A stretch of DNA of 64,000 nt, from contig NC_085887.1 in assembly GCF_035222375.1 (NCBI RefSeq), forward strand, positions 1,959,501-2,023,500, read 5' to 3'. The notes under the pieces are model-generated. The model made no database searches and had not been told where the DNA came from. It saw only the letters and a list, made by a program, of their open reading frames with translations. This document shows, piece after piece, positions 22,419 to 33,302 of this stretch. The stretch's first letter is position 1, and every line of letters begins with the position of its first letter. This DNA is from Podospora pseudocomata (taxonomy: Eukaryota; Ascomycota; Sordariomycetes; Sordariales; Podosporaceae). The position numbers and the translations under genes were made by a program.

Positions 22419-22887
22419 TGATGTGGAGATTGCTGGTGTTCCACGGGGATGTGGCTCTCATTAACAAGTTGAGCCCTTTTCCTGGAGGGTCTCGAATGCA
22501 AGTTGGACACTAGCAACAGTCCTGCGTATGCTATCTATTCATACAAATTACAACTCCCTTCTGGAAAACGAAACATTAGTGTAGTTTGGGGAGGTTCGGG
22601 GTTGTGATATACTCCAACATTAGTATATGGCGTTGACGGTGTTCAGACTTCAGGGGCTCAGTAAACAGGTCCATGGGCATACAAATACTTTCGACAGATC
22701 TCGTGCAGGTCGTACTATAAAAGGAGCTTGGTTGTCTATATGCGTTTTGTGCGAGGTAGTCTATGCAAATCACGGTAAACTCCCGGCCGGTTGTACATGA
22801 AAAAGTATCAGCTGCTGTTTCCTTTTGGAAGGATTCTTCAGCGCACCTCCTCGTGTGGTTCACCCGGATTGATGGTGAATATCCCAT
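22419..22887. other. Intergenic, nothing recognised
   Basis: Between the tRNA-Ile gene and the 3' end of the GH5 gene. Confidence 0.5.
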
Positions 22888-24582
22888 CTACGCTGTTCGC
22901 CCCTCTGCATCCCTCCTCAAAATCTCATTCAACCCCTCCCTTTTCACACAGTTCTCCAACTTGAAACTCCCCGCCAGCTCATCTAGCTCCTCCAACGTCT
23001 TGCCCTCAAAGTAACTCGCATACTCCCAGCACAAAATCTCACTCATGAGTGTCTCCCTCAACACTCGGTGAATATGCCCTTCTATCTTCCAGACTTGTGG
23101 GTATCTCTTGTTGATATGCTCGGGAAGAATTGCCTCCTTGAAGTGAGCGATGACGGGCTCGTAGATGTGCTTTACGGCAGAGTCGTCGCGGCCCCTATTC
23201 CGGAAGTGTTAGAAGAGCAGTGTCAGAGTATTATGTGAGGCTTGCCATTTATCAACACCCAAACGCTTCTTCTTCTCCAGAAAAGGCTTCAACAGCTTGA
23301 TGTAAGCCGAGTCTGCCGAAGCGTGGACCATGCCTTGAAACCCAATGTCTTTGTACAGCCAAATGCTCCAGCTGATCTCATCTTTCTTGTAGATTTTCAG
23401 TTGCTGGCCTAGCAGGTCGTAACGTTGCTGATTGACTTTCTCATAGTTCTCGTCTCCCGGGCTCGCATAGACGGGACCAAACTCGCCGTTCCAAATCTGT
23501 CATCGTCAGCACCAAGTCAAAGTCGAACACCTATGCTATGGAAGCTAGACCCACCGGGACACCTTTCTCTTTCATGAACTGCACCTTCCTCTCGTATGTC
23601 TTCTGCAGGGACTCCTTCTGCTCGGGGCTTCCAACATAGGGCTCGCCTGCTGGGAAGCCAAAGCTGGCGTAGTCGTGTATGGCGTACACGCAGTTGGGGA
23701 GGACTTCCTTGAACCCGGTGAAATCCATGGCGTAGGTGTTGCCGTCCAGAAACAGGATGTGATCTGGGTCAACCTCGCGAATAGCCTTTTCGACTCGCTT
23801 GTACCAGGCTTGAAGTGCAGTGTGGTCAGGGTCGGCGGGTTCGTTCATGGGGTTGTAGCCAGCGACCTGTTCAGTTGAACGTCAGCAGGGAAGCCAACTG
23901 GCAAAGGGGGCTTCACTAACCCAGGTGTTATTTTTGTAATGCTTCGCAATCTCGACCCAGAGATCCGTCATGCTGTTCTGGAAGACTTTGAAGTCCCAAA
24001 ACAAAGCTTTGTGAATACCCGCATCAGAGTGCCAGCCTTGATTTTGGCCTCCAGGGAAGGTGTGCATGTCGATGATGGTATATAAGCCCTCCGCTGCACA
24101 GGCGTCGACAATGCGATCAATGAGCTTGAAGCCTTCCTGCTTGATGATGCCCGGGTTGTGGTCGTCAAGGAAGTGGTGGTAATTGATGGGGATGCGGATA
24201 CAGTTTAGACCAAGGGAGGCAAGAAAGCGGGCGTCGGAGGGAGTGAAGAAGTATTCGAGGAACTTCACGGGTGTTAGACCATGACCAGTAGTGGAAGAAG
24301 GGGCAACAGAGCAGACCTTGTCGAAGAAGAAGTCATATTTCTCCTGACCGAGAACCTCGAGCATTGCCTTCCTCATCTCATTCTCATGACCAGGGTAGCC
24401 AGTGATGAAGTTCTCCATGTTGGTGTGACCGCCAGTGGCACACTGTTAATAGTCAGTGGTATTTCCCAGCATACTCTAGAATAATTGACACTGACACCTT
24501 TGAGAATTACCTGCTTTCCATCAGCATCAACGATGTCAGTCCCCTCCACACGGAGGCATCTCATTGGTGTCTTTGGCGCCAT
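22888..24582 (-). CDS. GH5-family glucanase (exo-1,3-beta-glucosidase/cellulase-like)
   Basis: Five exons on the minus strand, 24582-24496, 24442-23921, 23866-23555, 23496-23246 and 23194-22888, encode 492 residues with every junction in frame. Signature segments are NMENFITGYPGHE, LNCIRIPINYHHF, YTIIDMHTFPGGQN, YNPMNEP (acid/base Glu) and WNGEFGPV (nucleophile Glu), so both catalytic residues are present. The C-terminus has the EELDELAGSFKLENC segment of a fungal cytosolic-type GH5 group. There is no signal peptide, so an intracellular glucosidase is likely. Intron 4 is GC-AG (GCAAGC donor), and intron 1 uses an uncommon GTCAGT donor as I place it. The exact substrate is uncertain. Confidence 0.88.
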
Positions 24583-25283
24583 CTTTCCTTCAGTGCCCAA
24601 AGAGCAATGTGTGAAGGGGGATGGAATCCAGACAACAGTTGAACGGTCATGACAACGTTGATGTACTCGCATGGCATGGCTGACCATTGGAGCGCATACA
24701 CCTGTTCGTCATGTGGGCACCGCCGGAGGGGTTCGGGCATCAATACACCGCGCCCCGGTTGCCCCACACCGATCCCGGATGTCAAACTCCGGACTGTATC
24801 CACAGAAAGAAGGACTAAATAATCTAACCGGAGGGCAAACCCAGTAGACTGCATTGGATGTGATGTTTGCGATCTCAAAGAGCTTGGTTCGCAGAGGAGG
24901 TCTTGGTAATTGGTGGCTTCTTTTTCCTTTCACGACCGTCGAGGATGGTGCAAGTGCAACTGTCCTGGGTAAACGGGGCGCGGCCGAAGCATACCCATCA
25001 AGTGTCGGTCGCAGTTTGCTCAAGATGTGCTTGACATCCTCGTTCTGGTAAATTGTACAATGAAGAGCCTGAAGATAGATCCATGATCCCATTTCTGTTT
25101 CGTGAATTGGGTGCTACAATTGGTCGAGAAGACGTCGTTTAGAGAGGGTGGGTTAAGAAGGAAGAAGAGTCGCCATGTGACTAGAAGCGGACATGGTGCC
25201 TTTTAGTTGTATACCTAGGTAGAGATAGGTACCATTTTGCCAGTGGTTGGCACAATGAACAGGAGCTGCCAACTGACGCTTCT
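24583..25283. other. Intergenic, nothing recognised
   Basis: Promoter side of the GH5 gene up to a solo LTR. A 127-residue minus frame (24709-25092) has no recognisable family. Confidence 0.4.
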
Positions 25284-25288
25284 ATCAA

Positions 25289-25641
25289 TGTCACACGGCA
25301 AAAGCCAACCACCCGCAACCACGGCCAACAACACTGTCGATACCACCGCAAGGAGGGGTAACTGCAAGTTGTGAACCAGTGGTCAAAGTGAGGCAGACAA
25401 TCAGAAGGCATGGTGGTTATCAAAGGAAGCCCACTGGCTCTGTAAGATATTGGAGGACTTGGCAGCGACCTGAGGCCAACAAGGGCACGGGCCAGGCAAG
25501 GGAGGATAAAATACGCGTTCAGGATCATCAAGACTGTATTTCCTTCTTCTTTCGGTATCACAGACCTTCGAGGCCATTGAAGATTATAAGCCTGAATTGA
25601 ACCATGAAGTTCCAAGCCCTGATATTACAGCCCTTGTCACA
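25289..25641 (+). mobile_element. Solo LTR, family A, shorter copy (353 bp)
   Basis: Begins TGTCACACGG and ends CCCTTGTCACA. It is flanked by the 5-bp direct repeat ATCAA (25284-25288 and 25642-25646). It aligns end to end with the 479-bp LTR at 35383-35861, sharing both termini and the GAGGCCAT...GATTAT and GTTCCAAGCC blocks, but it is shorter and clearly diverged. The two copies have different target duplications and host genes lie between them, so they are two independent insertions reduced to single LTRs. The divergence suggests that at least one is old. Confidence 0.75.
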
Positions 25642-27236
25642 ATCAATCTAGAGTGGAATCAAACTTGCTAAGTGGGGTGCCTCTAAATCCTGTTTATTAC
25701 TTGTCAGACCTACAGAATCGGCTTACAACAAGATGTGGGACATCTCACATGGGGTTGTCAATGCCCATATCCCAAATCTCGTTGCGAGTCGGTTCTGTAG
25801 GCCCAGCAACTAGGTAGGGTACGGAAACAAGATGAAAAAGCTGAAGAATGATTTGTATACTTCCCCAATTATTCCCGATGGTGTTTTCTCTTCCACTCCT
25901 CAACGGCGTCAATTACAATCTGCGCCACAGATAGCACTCTTTCCTCACCCAGTCGGCGTCCAAACAGCTGAATGGCAGCCGGGGTGCCATCGAAGAGTTC
26001 GGGATCGTCCGTCTGACTGTCAGCGTACTGTCCATTCGTTTGATGATTGTTATATTTACATGAAGCCATGTTTCGCCGATCCTTGTCGGTAAGGGGTTGG
26101 AAGTTTGGGTCCAGGGTGTCCAGGTTCTTATCCGCAACTGTAATCGGTATCACGGCGATGCAAAAGTTGAGCACGTTGAGAGCACTTGTGTACGCCGAAT
26201 GAATGAACTTTCCAGGTGGAATGGCACTATGTGGACCGGCCGGAGCAATGGCAACGTCAACAGGCCGACCTGATGAGGTTAGCATGTTCTGGAAGTGCCA
26301 GGTGTCTCACGCGGAAGTCATTACCAGAACTTGTTTTGCCTGCGGAAGACTGCCAGTAATCGTTGTATTTCCAGCGCTAGTCCTTCATTTTGAGCACCAC
26401 CTGCTCATACTCTGGGAGTGGAATAGGAGGTCTGCGCTTGCCGCCGGGGACACGTTCACGATTTCGGGGAAGATAGGCTCCCCGGACTGTTGAATTGCTT
26501 CCCAAACGTCAGGACAGCCGTCACTCCGTGCAATCGGACCCTAGGAAAGTGTTTGGTCAACTCCCTTCGACATAGTGAAGCAGGTTACTCACATGTATCC
26601 TCAGAAGTGTAATTGTTCGAAGGAAGCACCCAGTCCAGGAGCTCCGACGCGCACGCAAATGTCAGTACTTTAAAGTAACTCTAGAGCAGATTTCAGCATA
26701 CCTCAAAATCTGCATTCGTCAAAGCCTGTTTCACGATCTCCAGGGCCCGGGCAACTGGTGGATGCGGAACTACGATGCCGTCATTTGGCATGAACCCAAA
26801 AGTTGGTTTACGGTCCGATTCGTCGTCGTTTTCGTACTCCTTGCCCGCTCGCCATGGAATAGGGTGTGTGTATGGATCACGGGTCCAAGGCTCTGTTGAC
26901 AAGAGAGATATGAACATAAGTTGTAGACTGGCTACAGAGTGTGCCATGATTCCTGCCACTGTGGGCATAACCTCTTGGCCCCGGCCCCTGATATATGGTC
27001 AGCACTAGAATAATATCCAGACCCTTGAGCGCTATGTGACATCTATATATACTTACGGTATTGGCTACGTCTCTGAATGATAGACGCCCCGCGGAGGGCT
27101 TTATGTTGTAGACACCCTGATAAGACGCCGGCATAGATACCGAGCCTCCAATTATCAGTAGCGATGCCAAAGGCACTGCTGCCGATAAATTGCGTAGCAC
27201 CCTCCCCTACACCATGATCAGTTCAAAAACACAATA

Positions 27237-27280
27237 ACGTACATTATAAGCGAGTCGCGCATATAAGCGAGTCGCGCACT
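27237..27280 (+). repeat. Left terminal inverted repeat of the Fot1-type element
   Basis: 44 bp starting ACGTACATTATAAGC. It is identical to the reverse complement of 29056-29099 and contains two copies of a 16-bp subrepeat separated by one base. Confidence 0.95.
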
Positions 27281-27335
27281 GGCCATTGCGACGCGTTCTC
27301 TCTACACTTAACATCATTTTTCTCTACAACCCAAC

Positions 27336-29010
27336 ATGCCACCTACTTTAAAGGAAGCGAGGGTAATCTTAGCCCTTGAAGCTCTCCAAAAGGACGAAAA
27401 ATTACGCCTCAGAGCCGCAGCTAAGCTCTATAATGTACCACCATCAACCCTCCGTGACCGACGCGCTGGCCGGCCTGCACGACGCGACACCACGCCCAAT
27501 TCGAAGAAGCTCACTCAATCAGAAGAGGATGCTATTATTCAATACGTTATTGAGCTATGTGCGCGAGCTTTTCCACCAAGATTGCGTGGTGTGGAAGATA
27601 TGGCCAACCAACTGCTACGCGTACGCGACGCGCCCCCTGTTGGCAAGCTCTGGGCACACAACTTCGTCAAACGCCAGCCACAGCTCCGTACGCGTTTTAC
27701 ACGTAGATACGACTACCAGAGGGCCAAGTGCGAGGATCCAAAGGTCATCAGCGAGTGGTTCACGCTTGTGCGGAACACCAAGGCCAAGTACGGTATTGTG
27801 GATGACGATGTCTACAACTTCGACGAGACTGGGTTCATGATGGGTATTATCTTCGCGGGCATGGTAGTTACGACCTCAGACGGCCTTAGCAAGGCGAAAC
27901 TGGCCCAGCCTGGCAACCGCGAATGGGCAACGGTGATCCAGGGAGTCAATGCCCTCGGCTGGGCTATCCCTCCCTTCATCATCTTGGCCGCACAGTACCA
28001 CCTTGCTAACTGGTACACCGAGTGCAACCTACCGTCTACCTGGCGCATCGCAACCACCGATAATGGCTGGACTACCAATCTGGTAGGCCTAGATTGGATC
28101 AAGCACTTCGACTATCATACAGCGTCCCGCACAAAGGGCAAATATCGGTTGTTGATCCTCGACGGCCACGAAAGCCACCACTCGACCGAATTCGAGCGCC
28201 ACTGCCAGGAGAACAACATCATCACGCTCTGCATGCCTCCGCATTCTTCACACTACCTCCAGCCACTCGATGTCGGCTGCTTTGGGCCATTGAAGCAAGC
28301 GTACGGCCGCCAGATCGAGGACTTGATGCGCATGCATATCAACCACGTAAGCAAGCTCGAGTTCCTCTGTGCCTTCCGCGAGGCCTTTTTTTGCCTCTAT
28401 AACAGAGAAGAATATACAGGGTGGCTTTGCAGGTGCTGGCCTTGCGCCGTACGATCCAGAGAGGGTGCTTTCCAAGCTAGATGTAAAGCTTCGTACGCCA
28501 ACACCTCCAAACTCACGGCCCGGCACTGCACAACCTTGGGTCTTCCAGACACCACACAACCCCCGAGAAGCTGACTCGCAGTCAACGCTTATCAAGACTC
28601 GCATTGCCAACCATCAAAATAGCTCCCCGACTTCAATGTTGGCTGCTGTGGACCAGCTTGCTAAGAGTACAATGGCTGTGATGCACCAGGTGGCTCTCCT
28701 TCGTGCAGAGAACACTTCACTCCGCAAGACCAACGAGGCACTAAGTAAGCGCCGGAGAGCCAAAAAAACACGTGTGCGGCTCGGAGGATCACTTACTGTG
28801 CAAGATGCAAAGGATATACTTGACCAGAAGGCCGTGGGTGGGGAGGCAGCGCAAGAAACGCAGCAGGATGGCGGTAATGCAGGGGGAGCTCGTACGAAGG
28901 TTCGGTGCTGTGGTGTGTGCGGCAAGCCTGGCCATAATGCACGTACATGCCAGGAGGCTGCAGAATCATCTGATTCATCTGTTTCTGATTCAGTTATTGT
29001 AGTTTCCTAG
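27336..29010 (+). pseudogene. Pogo/Fot1 transposase, frameshifted
   Basis: Residues 1-130 form the CENP-B/psq-type DNA-binding part (helix-turn-helix around AAAKLYNVPPSTLRDR and the second domain ending RYDYQRAK). The DDE catalytic core follows, with D163 (NFDETGF), D276 (LLILDGHESHHS) and D312 (LQPLDVGCFGPLK), spacing DD35D. After a run of seven T (28385-28391) the frame changes by one base, and the protein continues in another frame as ITEKNIQGGFAGAGLAPYDPERVL, a coiled-coil segment, and a C-terminal zinc knuckle CGVCGKPGHNARTC. Apart from that single T-run shift the gene looks whole. Slippage or a sequencing error in the T run is possible. Confidence 0.9.
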
Positions 29011-29055
29011 TGTTGTGGTTGTGTAATTGAGGATAGTTGTGGTAGGGTAACAGAG

Positions 29056-29099
29056 AGTGCGCGACTCGCTTATATGCGCGACTCGCTTATAATGTACGT
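29056..29099 (-). repeat. Right terminal inverted repeat of the Fot1-type element
   Basis: Reverse complement of 27237-27280 with no mismatch, followed directly by TA. Confidence 0.95.
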
Positions 29100-30154
29100 T
29101 ATACACTCACAGCAGATATAAACAAGGGATTAACTACCTCCGGATGAACCCCCAGATGACAAATGCTGGTTATGTGGATTCAATGTATAACCTAAGATAT
29201 TATTGTTGGTTTCGGGAGCCTAACTTTGTATAAGCTGTTGTGATCCAAGACAGAAGGGATAATAAAAGCATCTGAAGAACGGAAAGGCAATGAACTCAAC
29301 TCACCCATATGCTTTGCACCAAGGTTGTCTGTGAGCAGTTGAAGACACCGTCAAGCCTTGCAAGACTACCATGTGGTAGAGTGGAATGGGAATACCTTGC
29401 CTATGGGAACAGCTCCGAGACTGTAAAGCTCGCTGACCAATTCACTCTCTACGTACTTGTGTTTCCAAGTTCCTTTCTTCCCCTCAAAGGTGCCAATCCA
29501 TGACACATATGCCATCGAGGTTTCGAGGCCCTTTATAAAGAACTGGTCTTTCATGGTCAGAGGGATACCGTGCAGTAGACCGACAAGCTTCTTGTGGGTG
29601 GCGTAGTGGGCATCCAACTCTCGGGCTCTGGCCAAGGCAATGTCAAAGCCAATCTCGAGCAGGAGTTTACTCTTTCAACGACATCAGCATACGATGACAG
29701 AGACTTGAGTCATGGGGCCATGGATATATCTAACCAGTTGGTCTGCAAAGGCAGCACGTTTACAGAAAGCAGTGCAACTTCCACAGCAGTCAAAGTGCCA
29801 TTTCCCCATGGACGCAGCAGGATCGGGTACATCCAACGACGTGATAGCCAGGGAATGGGTGTCAAGCAGACACTCGATAAAGTCGCCGGTAAGAGGCTTA
29901 GCAAATTTTCCTCGGGCCATGACATTGTTATTAAGCCGCAAATCAACGGGTATCTTTTCGTTATCTCGTTGGAGTTTCTCCGCTTCCACCTGCTGCCAGG
30001 TCTTTGGTGCGGAAGGGCCAACGCTCTTGATGCTCAAGTGTGTCAGGTAGCTGGTCCCGTACTGAAGCATCAACGCAACCGCAAACAAGACGCAGACGAA
30101 AAGGGCCAATGCTCTTGTCAAAACCAATATGTCCTGACAGCGATGTTTTCTCAT

Positions 30155-30787
30155 GCGTACGGACTGGGCTTCGATGCTGGGACTCTGATTTCGTATGTCG
30201 AAGCTGTATTCTCGGGAGATTGGAAGGACTTCGATTGACGGTGTGGCCGGGTTCTGGATGTTGCGAGATCTTGCATTTTAAATAAGAATTGAATTATCCA
30301 GTTCCGCAAGTAGCAGGGAGGGTACATCGTGGAAGAGACTCTTTATAGCTTGATGTGTTTCGTCCTCGAATCGCTGGACCAATCAGAACGCTCAGTTAAC
30401 TCACCCGATGGTAAGCACCCGCTAGGCAAGTCCCAGGGAATTTGTGGAGGCTCCGTTTTCCGGTTTTCCATTTGATGTGTGGCGCCACAAAAGCCCTCGT
30501 CCGTCTCTTAAACTAGCCCATCGAATCGTTAATAGTGTTCCGTAAAATTTCGCGGAGTTCTAGTACAATCAGACGTAGTATGTCACTCGAAAAGTAGGTC
30601 AACTATGGATATAATCATGACAGGCGACGAGTCTCCGCTCAACAGTTAGTCCACCTGATGTACATGTGCCCTCTTTATACGATGTATCTACCAAACACTC
30701 CTGGAACGTCTTGCAAAACATAAACTCTGAACTACTCTTTACAGTCCCGCTAAAAATGAACATTCTTGTGCGCGCCTTAGCAAGCAA
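30155..30787. other. Intergenic, nothing recognised
   Basis: Between the 5' end of the decayed amidase gene and the 3' end of the carboxypeptidase gene. Confidence 0.5.
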
Positions 30788-32131
30788 TCATCCCAACCTC
30801 ACAGCAGCAAGAAGCAACTCCATGAAAGCAACACTGCTCTCAATCATGTTCAGCCTGTGCTGCTCCTGAGTCGGGTAGAACAAGCACTCAGCCTGGTAAT
30901 TCCACTCCCCAAACTCCACCCCAATCCCATACACTTTCTTCTTCTTCGGATCCAAAGCTGCCCTGACAAGGCCCTGGTCCGCGGAGCAGCCACTGCTGGG
31001 ATACAAATGAGGAGCTTGAAGTGACCGGTAAAAGCGTCCCGTCGAGTCTGTCATTCCACCCGCAACCCTCGCGGCTGCTAGCGTCAGAGCATCCCAGTCC
31101 TTCTGCTCCAAGAATTCCTTGTACTCGAAACCTGACCTATCTGGCACCACACCTCTCTTCTCGTCAAAGGTCTTGTTCTGCCAGTTCTGGGCCCTATCCA
31201 CAGCCTGGTTCGAATCGTGACACCATCCGTACAGCACCAACGTTGCCGGCGAGTGTAGGTCCAGGAACCACCCAAGGTCAGGAAACTGGTCGAGTGTCCA
31301 GTCAACATTCTTCGTCTCCGGCTCCGACAGCGGTCCAGTACCGTGATAAATCTCGCTGTTCGGGTCGTCAGAGGAGGGGTCAACTCCAGGCGCGAAAGCC
31401 TCGGTGAAGTTCCAAACCGGCGCAAAGTTGCGGTTCAAGTCCACACCAACCGACACAGGCTCTCCATCAATCGCCCTATCTAGGTTGCGATTCTTGCGCC
31501 AGCAAGAGTCGGTCGCTTGATCGAAAGCCAGTCCATCTGGGTTGACAACAGGGATGATGACGATGCCCAGTGACAAAGCCGACTGGACCTGGGCCGCGGA
31601 ATACGACATGCCACCATACACCAATCCCTTCTTATCCTTTGCAGCACGAAGGAGGTCAGAAATGAAATAAATCAAATGATCTGGCCCACCTCTCTCACGC
31701 GAGTGAATACCGCTCTCGAGAAGAACCTTGTACCCGTTGTTCCCCTTCTTGCCACTCCCACCAACCCTGGCACCATACATGGCCCTGTTCTCGTACGTCT
31801 TGTACGGCATCTCAAAGTACTGGACTTTGTCCTTGCCATACAGTTTGGCAAGGCCAAACAGGGCAGACTTGATCTCTTCGCTGTTGAGGATGGTGTCGAA
31901 GGTGGCATTGGCGTTGTAACCGAGACCGATGGGGGCGGTGGTGCCGTTCTGGAAGCGGTCACCAACAGCGACGGGAACGGTGCCGAGGTTGGCTTGACGG
32001 CGATTGATGGTGCCTCTGGCAAGGTGGGCTTTGAGGTCGATGATGTGGCCGCCGTGCCGCTCCTGCTCAGTGAGACAGGCTTCGGTCGCCACGAGGTGGG
32101 CGAGGAAGGTTATGAGGGTGGATGGCTTCAT
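30788..32131 (-). CDS. Secreted M14-family metallocarboxypeptidase
   Basis: Single exon, 447 residues from the ATG at 32131. That start gives a signal peptide (MKPSTLITFLAHLVATEACL); an upstream in-frame ATG at 32245 would bury it behind 38 polar residues. The zinc ligands are H143 and E146 in GIHSRERGG and H293 in FLDLHSPAT. DLNRNFAPVW (231-240) is the substrate-binding Asn-Arg motif, and GVEFGEW (404-410) carries the catalytic glutamate. There are N-glycosylation sequons at NGT, NAT, NFT and NKT. The enzyme should remove C-terminal residues from peptides outside the cell or in the secretory path. A classical propeptide domain is not obvious; about 75 residues precede the catalytic domain. 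Confidence 0.9.
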   Translation of the reverse strand: MKPSTLITFLAHLVATEACLTEQERHGGHIIDLKAHLARGTINRRQANLGTVPVAVGDRFQNGTTAPIGLGYNANATFDTILNSEEIKSALFGLAKLYGKDKVQYFEMPYKTYENRAMYGARVGGSGKKGNNGYKVLLESGIHSRERGGPDHLIYFISDLLRAAKDKKGLVYGGMSYSAAQVQSALSLGIVIIPVVNPDGLAFDQATDSCWRKNRNLDRAIDGEPVSVGVDLNRNFAPVWNFTEAFAPGVDPSSDDPNSEIYHGTGPLSEPETKNVDWTLDQFPDLGWFLDLHSPATLVLYGWCHDSNQAVDRAQNWQNKTFDEKRGVVPDRSGFEYKEFLEQKDWDALTLAAARVAGGMTDSTGRFYRSLQAPHLYPSSGCSADQGLVRAALDPKKKKVYGIGVEFGEWNYQAECLFYPTQEQHRLNMIESSVAFMELLLAAVRLG

Positions 32132-33302
32132 CTTGACAGGTACATGAAGGCGGTGATGAGAGAGTGACCAATTCGACGGTTGAAGGTTTAGTTGAATGGG
32201 CGGTTTTTTCCTAGCTACTTTTCTCTCTGAGATCTGGGACACCACTAAATTTAACTCCTTGCGCTCACAGGGATTATCAAAGCGGTCATCACTACGATAT
32301 TCCCGTTCGAGTTTGTCGGTTTTTCTTTGCCATTGGACTTGCCGTTACCAGCATTGGCTCCTACATGGCTCATGTTTCCGCCTTTGCTCCTCAACGAGGT
32401 GGTATAGTACCGTAGATCGTACTTTCCTTCTCAACCAATCCCACCGCAAGATTATTTTTTCCGCCATTCTGTTCGGGCACAAGTGCCTATCCCGTTGCCC
32501 GCTGTTTTACTTCGGTTTTCACATGTTTGATGTTTCATCGGAGGAAGGCGTCTGGTCAATGCCATTCAGTGGGGCACTGCTTACGATATTCCAGAACAGT
32601 AAAAGATCCCAATTTGGTCATCGCCGCTACCGTTGGATTAGTGATTACTCACAGGTAAGCGTAGCATTCAATTTCAGCCCTAAGCCATCTTGAATTTGGA
32701 AAGGAAACAGAATTACATGCAGTATGCATAAGAGCGGGCCTTATTGTTCGTGTTCACTTGGAATCGAGCATCTGTCACCGAGAATAAACAGCACGCGCCG
32801 CTCGCTAAACTTGTGATCATTATTGGGTGAGCTAAAGCGATGAAAGTCTAAGTCTGCGTAATGACCAAAACCTCTCTTGTAGCAATCAAAATGGGGTGCA
32901 GATTCTCTGCTCTGCCGGTGTAAGGAAAGATTTCCACATTAAGACACCATTGAGATTCAATGTGGCGGATCGACGGACCTTGTAATCTAGCCTCATATTA
33001 ATCTGGGTAAGTGATTCCCCGATCATATGATGAAAATGGTTGTGCATTGATCACTGCAATCTTCGAAATTCGCGAAGGCGAGGCAGATACACACCAAGTG
33101 ATGGAACACAGGGCAAGTCAAGGATACAATGCGTAAATATGACTCTGAAATCAGAGGAGAACAAAAATCATGCTTTACTTCAATGTACAAGCCAAACTGC
33201 TGATCAGCGAGGACGTATCGTCTACTTGTTAGTTGCCCCCTATTCAACCCCTGAGATCGCCCCACTTGTTCACACGGCAACGAGACGACCCCTGTTCGAC
33301 AC
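32132..33302. other. Intergenic, nothing recognised
   Basis: Carboxypeptidase promoter plus about 1 kb without a gene. A hydrophobic-looking stretch near 32270-32500 reads in several frames and is not supported as a gene. Confidence 0.4.

Larger units (their letters stand above)
27237..29099 (+). mobile_element. Fot1/pogo-type DNA transposon (Tc1-mariner superfamily), 1863 bp
   Basis: Perfect 44-bp terminal inverted repeats at 27237-27280 and 29056-29099, flanked by TA on both sides (27235-27236 and 29100-29101). Size, repeat length and TA target match the fungal Fot1 group. Each terminal repeat contains two direct copies of the 16-bp unit ATAAGCGAGTCGCGCA, a likely doubled transposase site. 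It carries one transposase gene on the plus strand and sits in an intron of an amidase gene in opposite orientation. Identical ends suggest a recent insertion. Confidence 0.95.
25869..30154 (-). pseudogene. Decayed fungal amidase (acetamidase-type) gene carrying a transposon in an intron
   Basis: Minus-strand exons match a fungal amidase in order. KTWQQVEAEKLQRDNEKIP and AFCKRAAFADQL lie at 29684-30154. ARARELDAHYATHKKLVG and LLHGIPLTMKDQFFIKG (catalytic lysine in LTMKDQ) lie at 29366-29635. SGGSSGG|EGA, the amidase signature, is split by an intron (donor near 29136, acceptor near 27208), and a Fot1-type transposon (27237-29099) sits inside that intron. Then come IGGSVSMPASYQGVYNIKPS, PTFGFMPNDGIVVPHPP, and a C-terminus ending near 25869. 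The coding parts contain several frameshifts (for example in the GTLTAVEV segment and next to IGGSV), so the gene is broken apart from the insertion. The 5' frame begins with a hydrophobic segment (ALALFVCVLFAVALML), unusual for this family. Confidence 0.85.
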
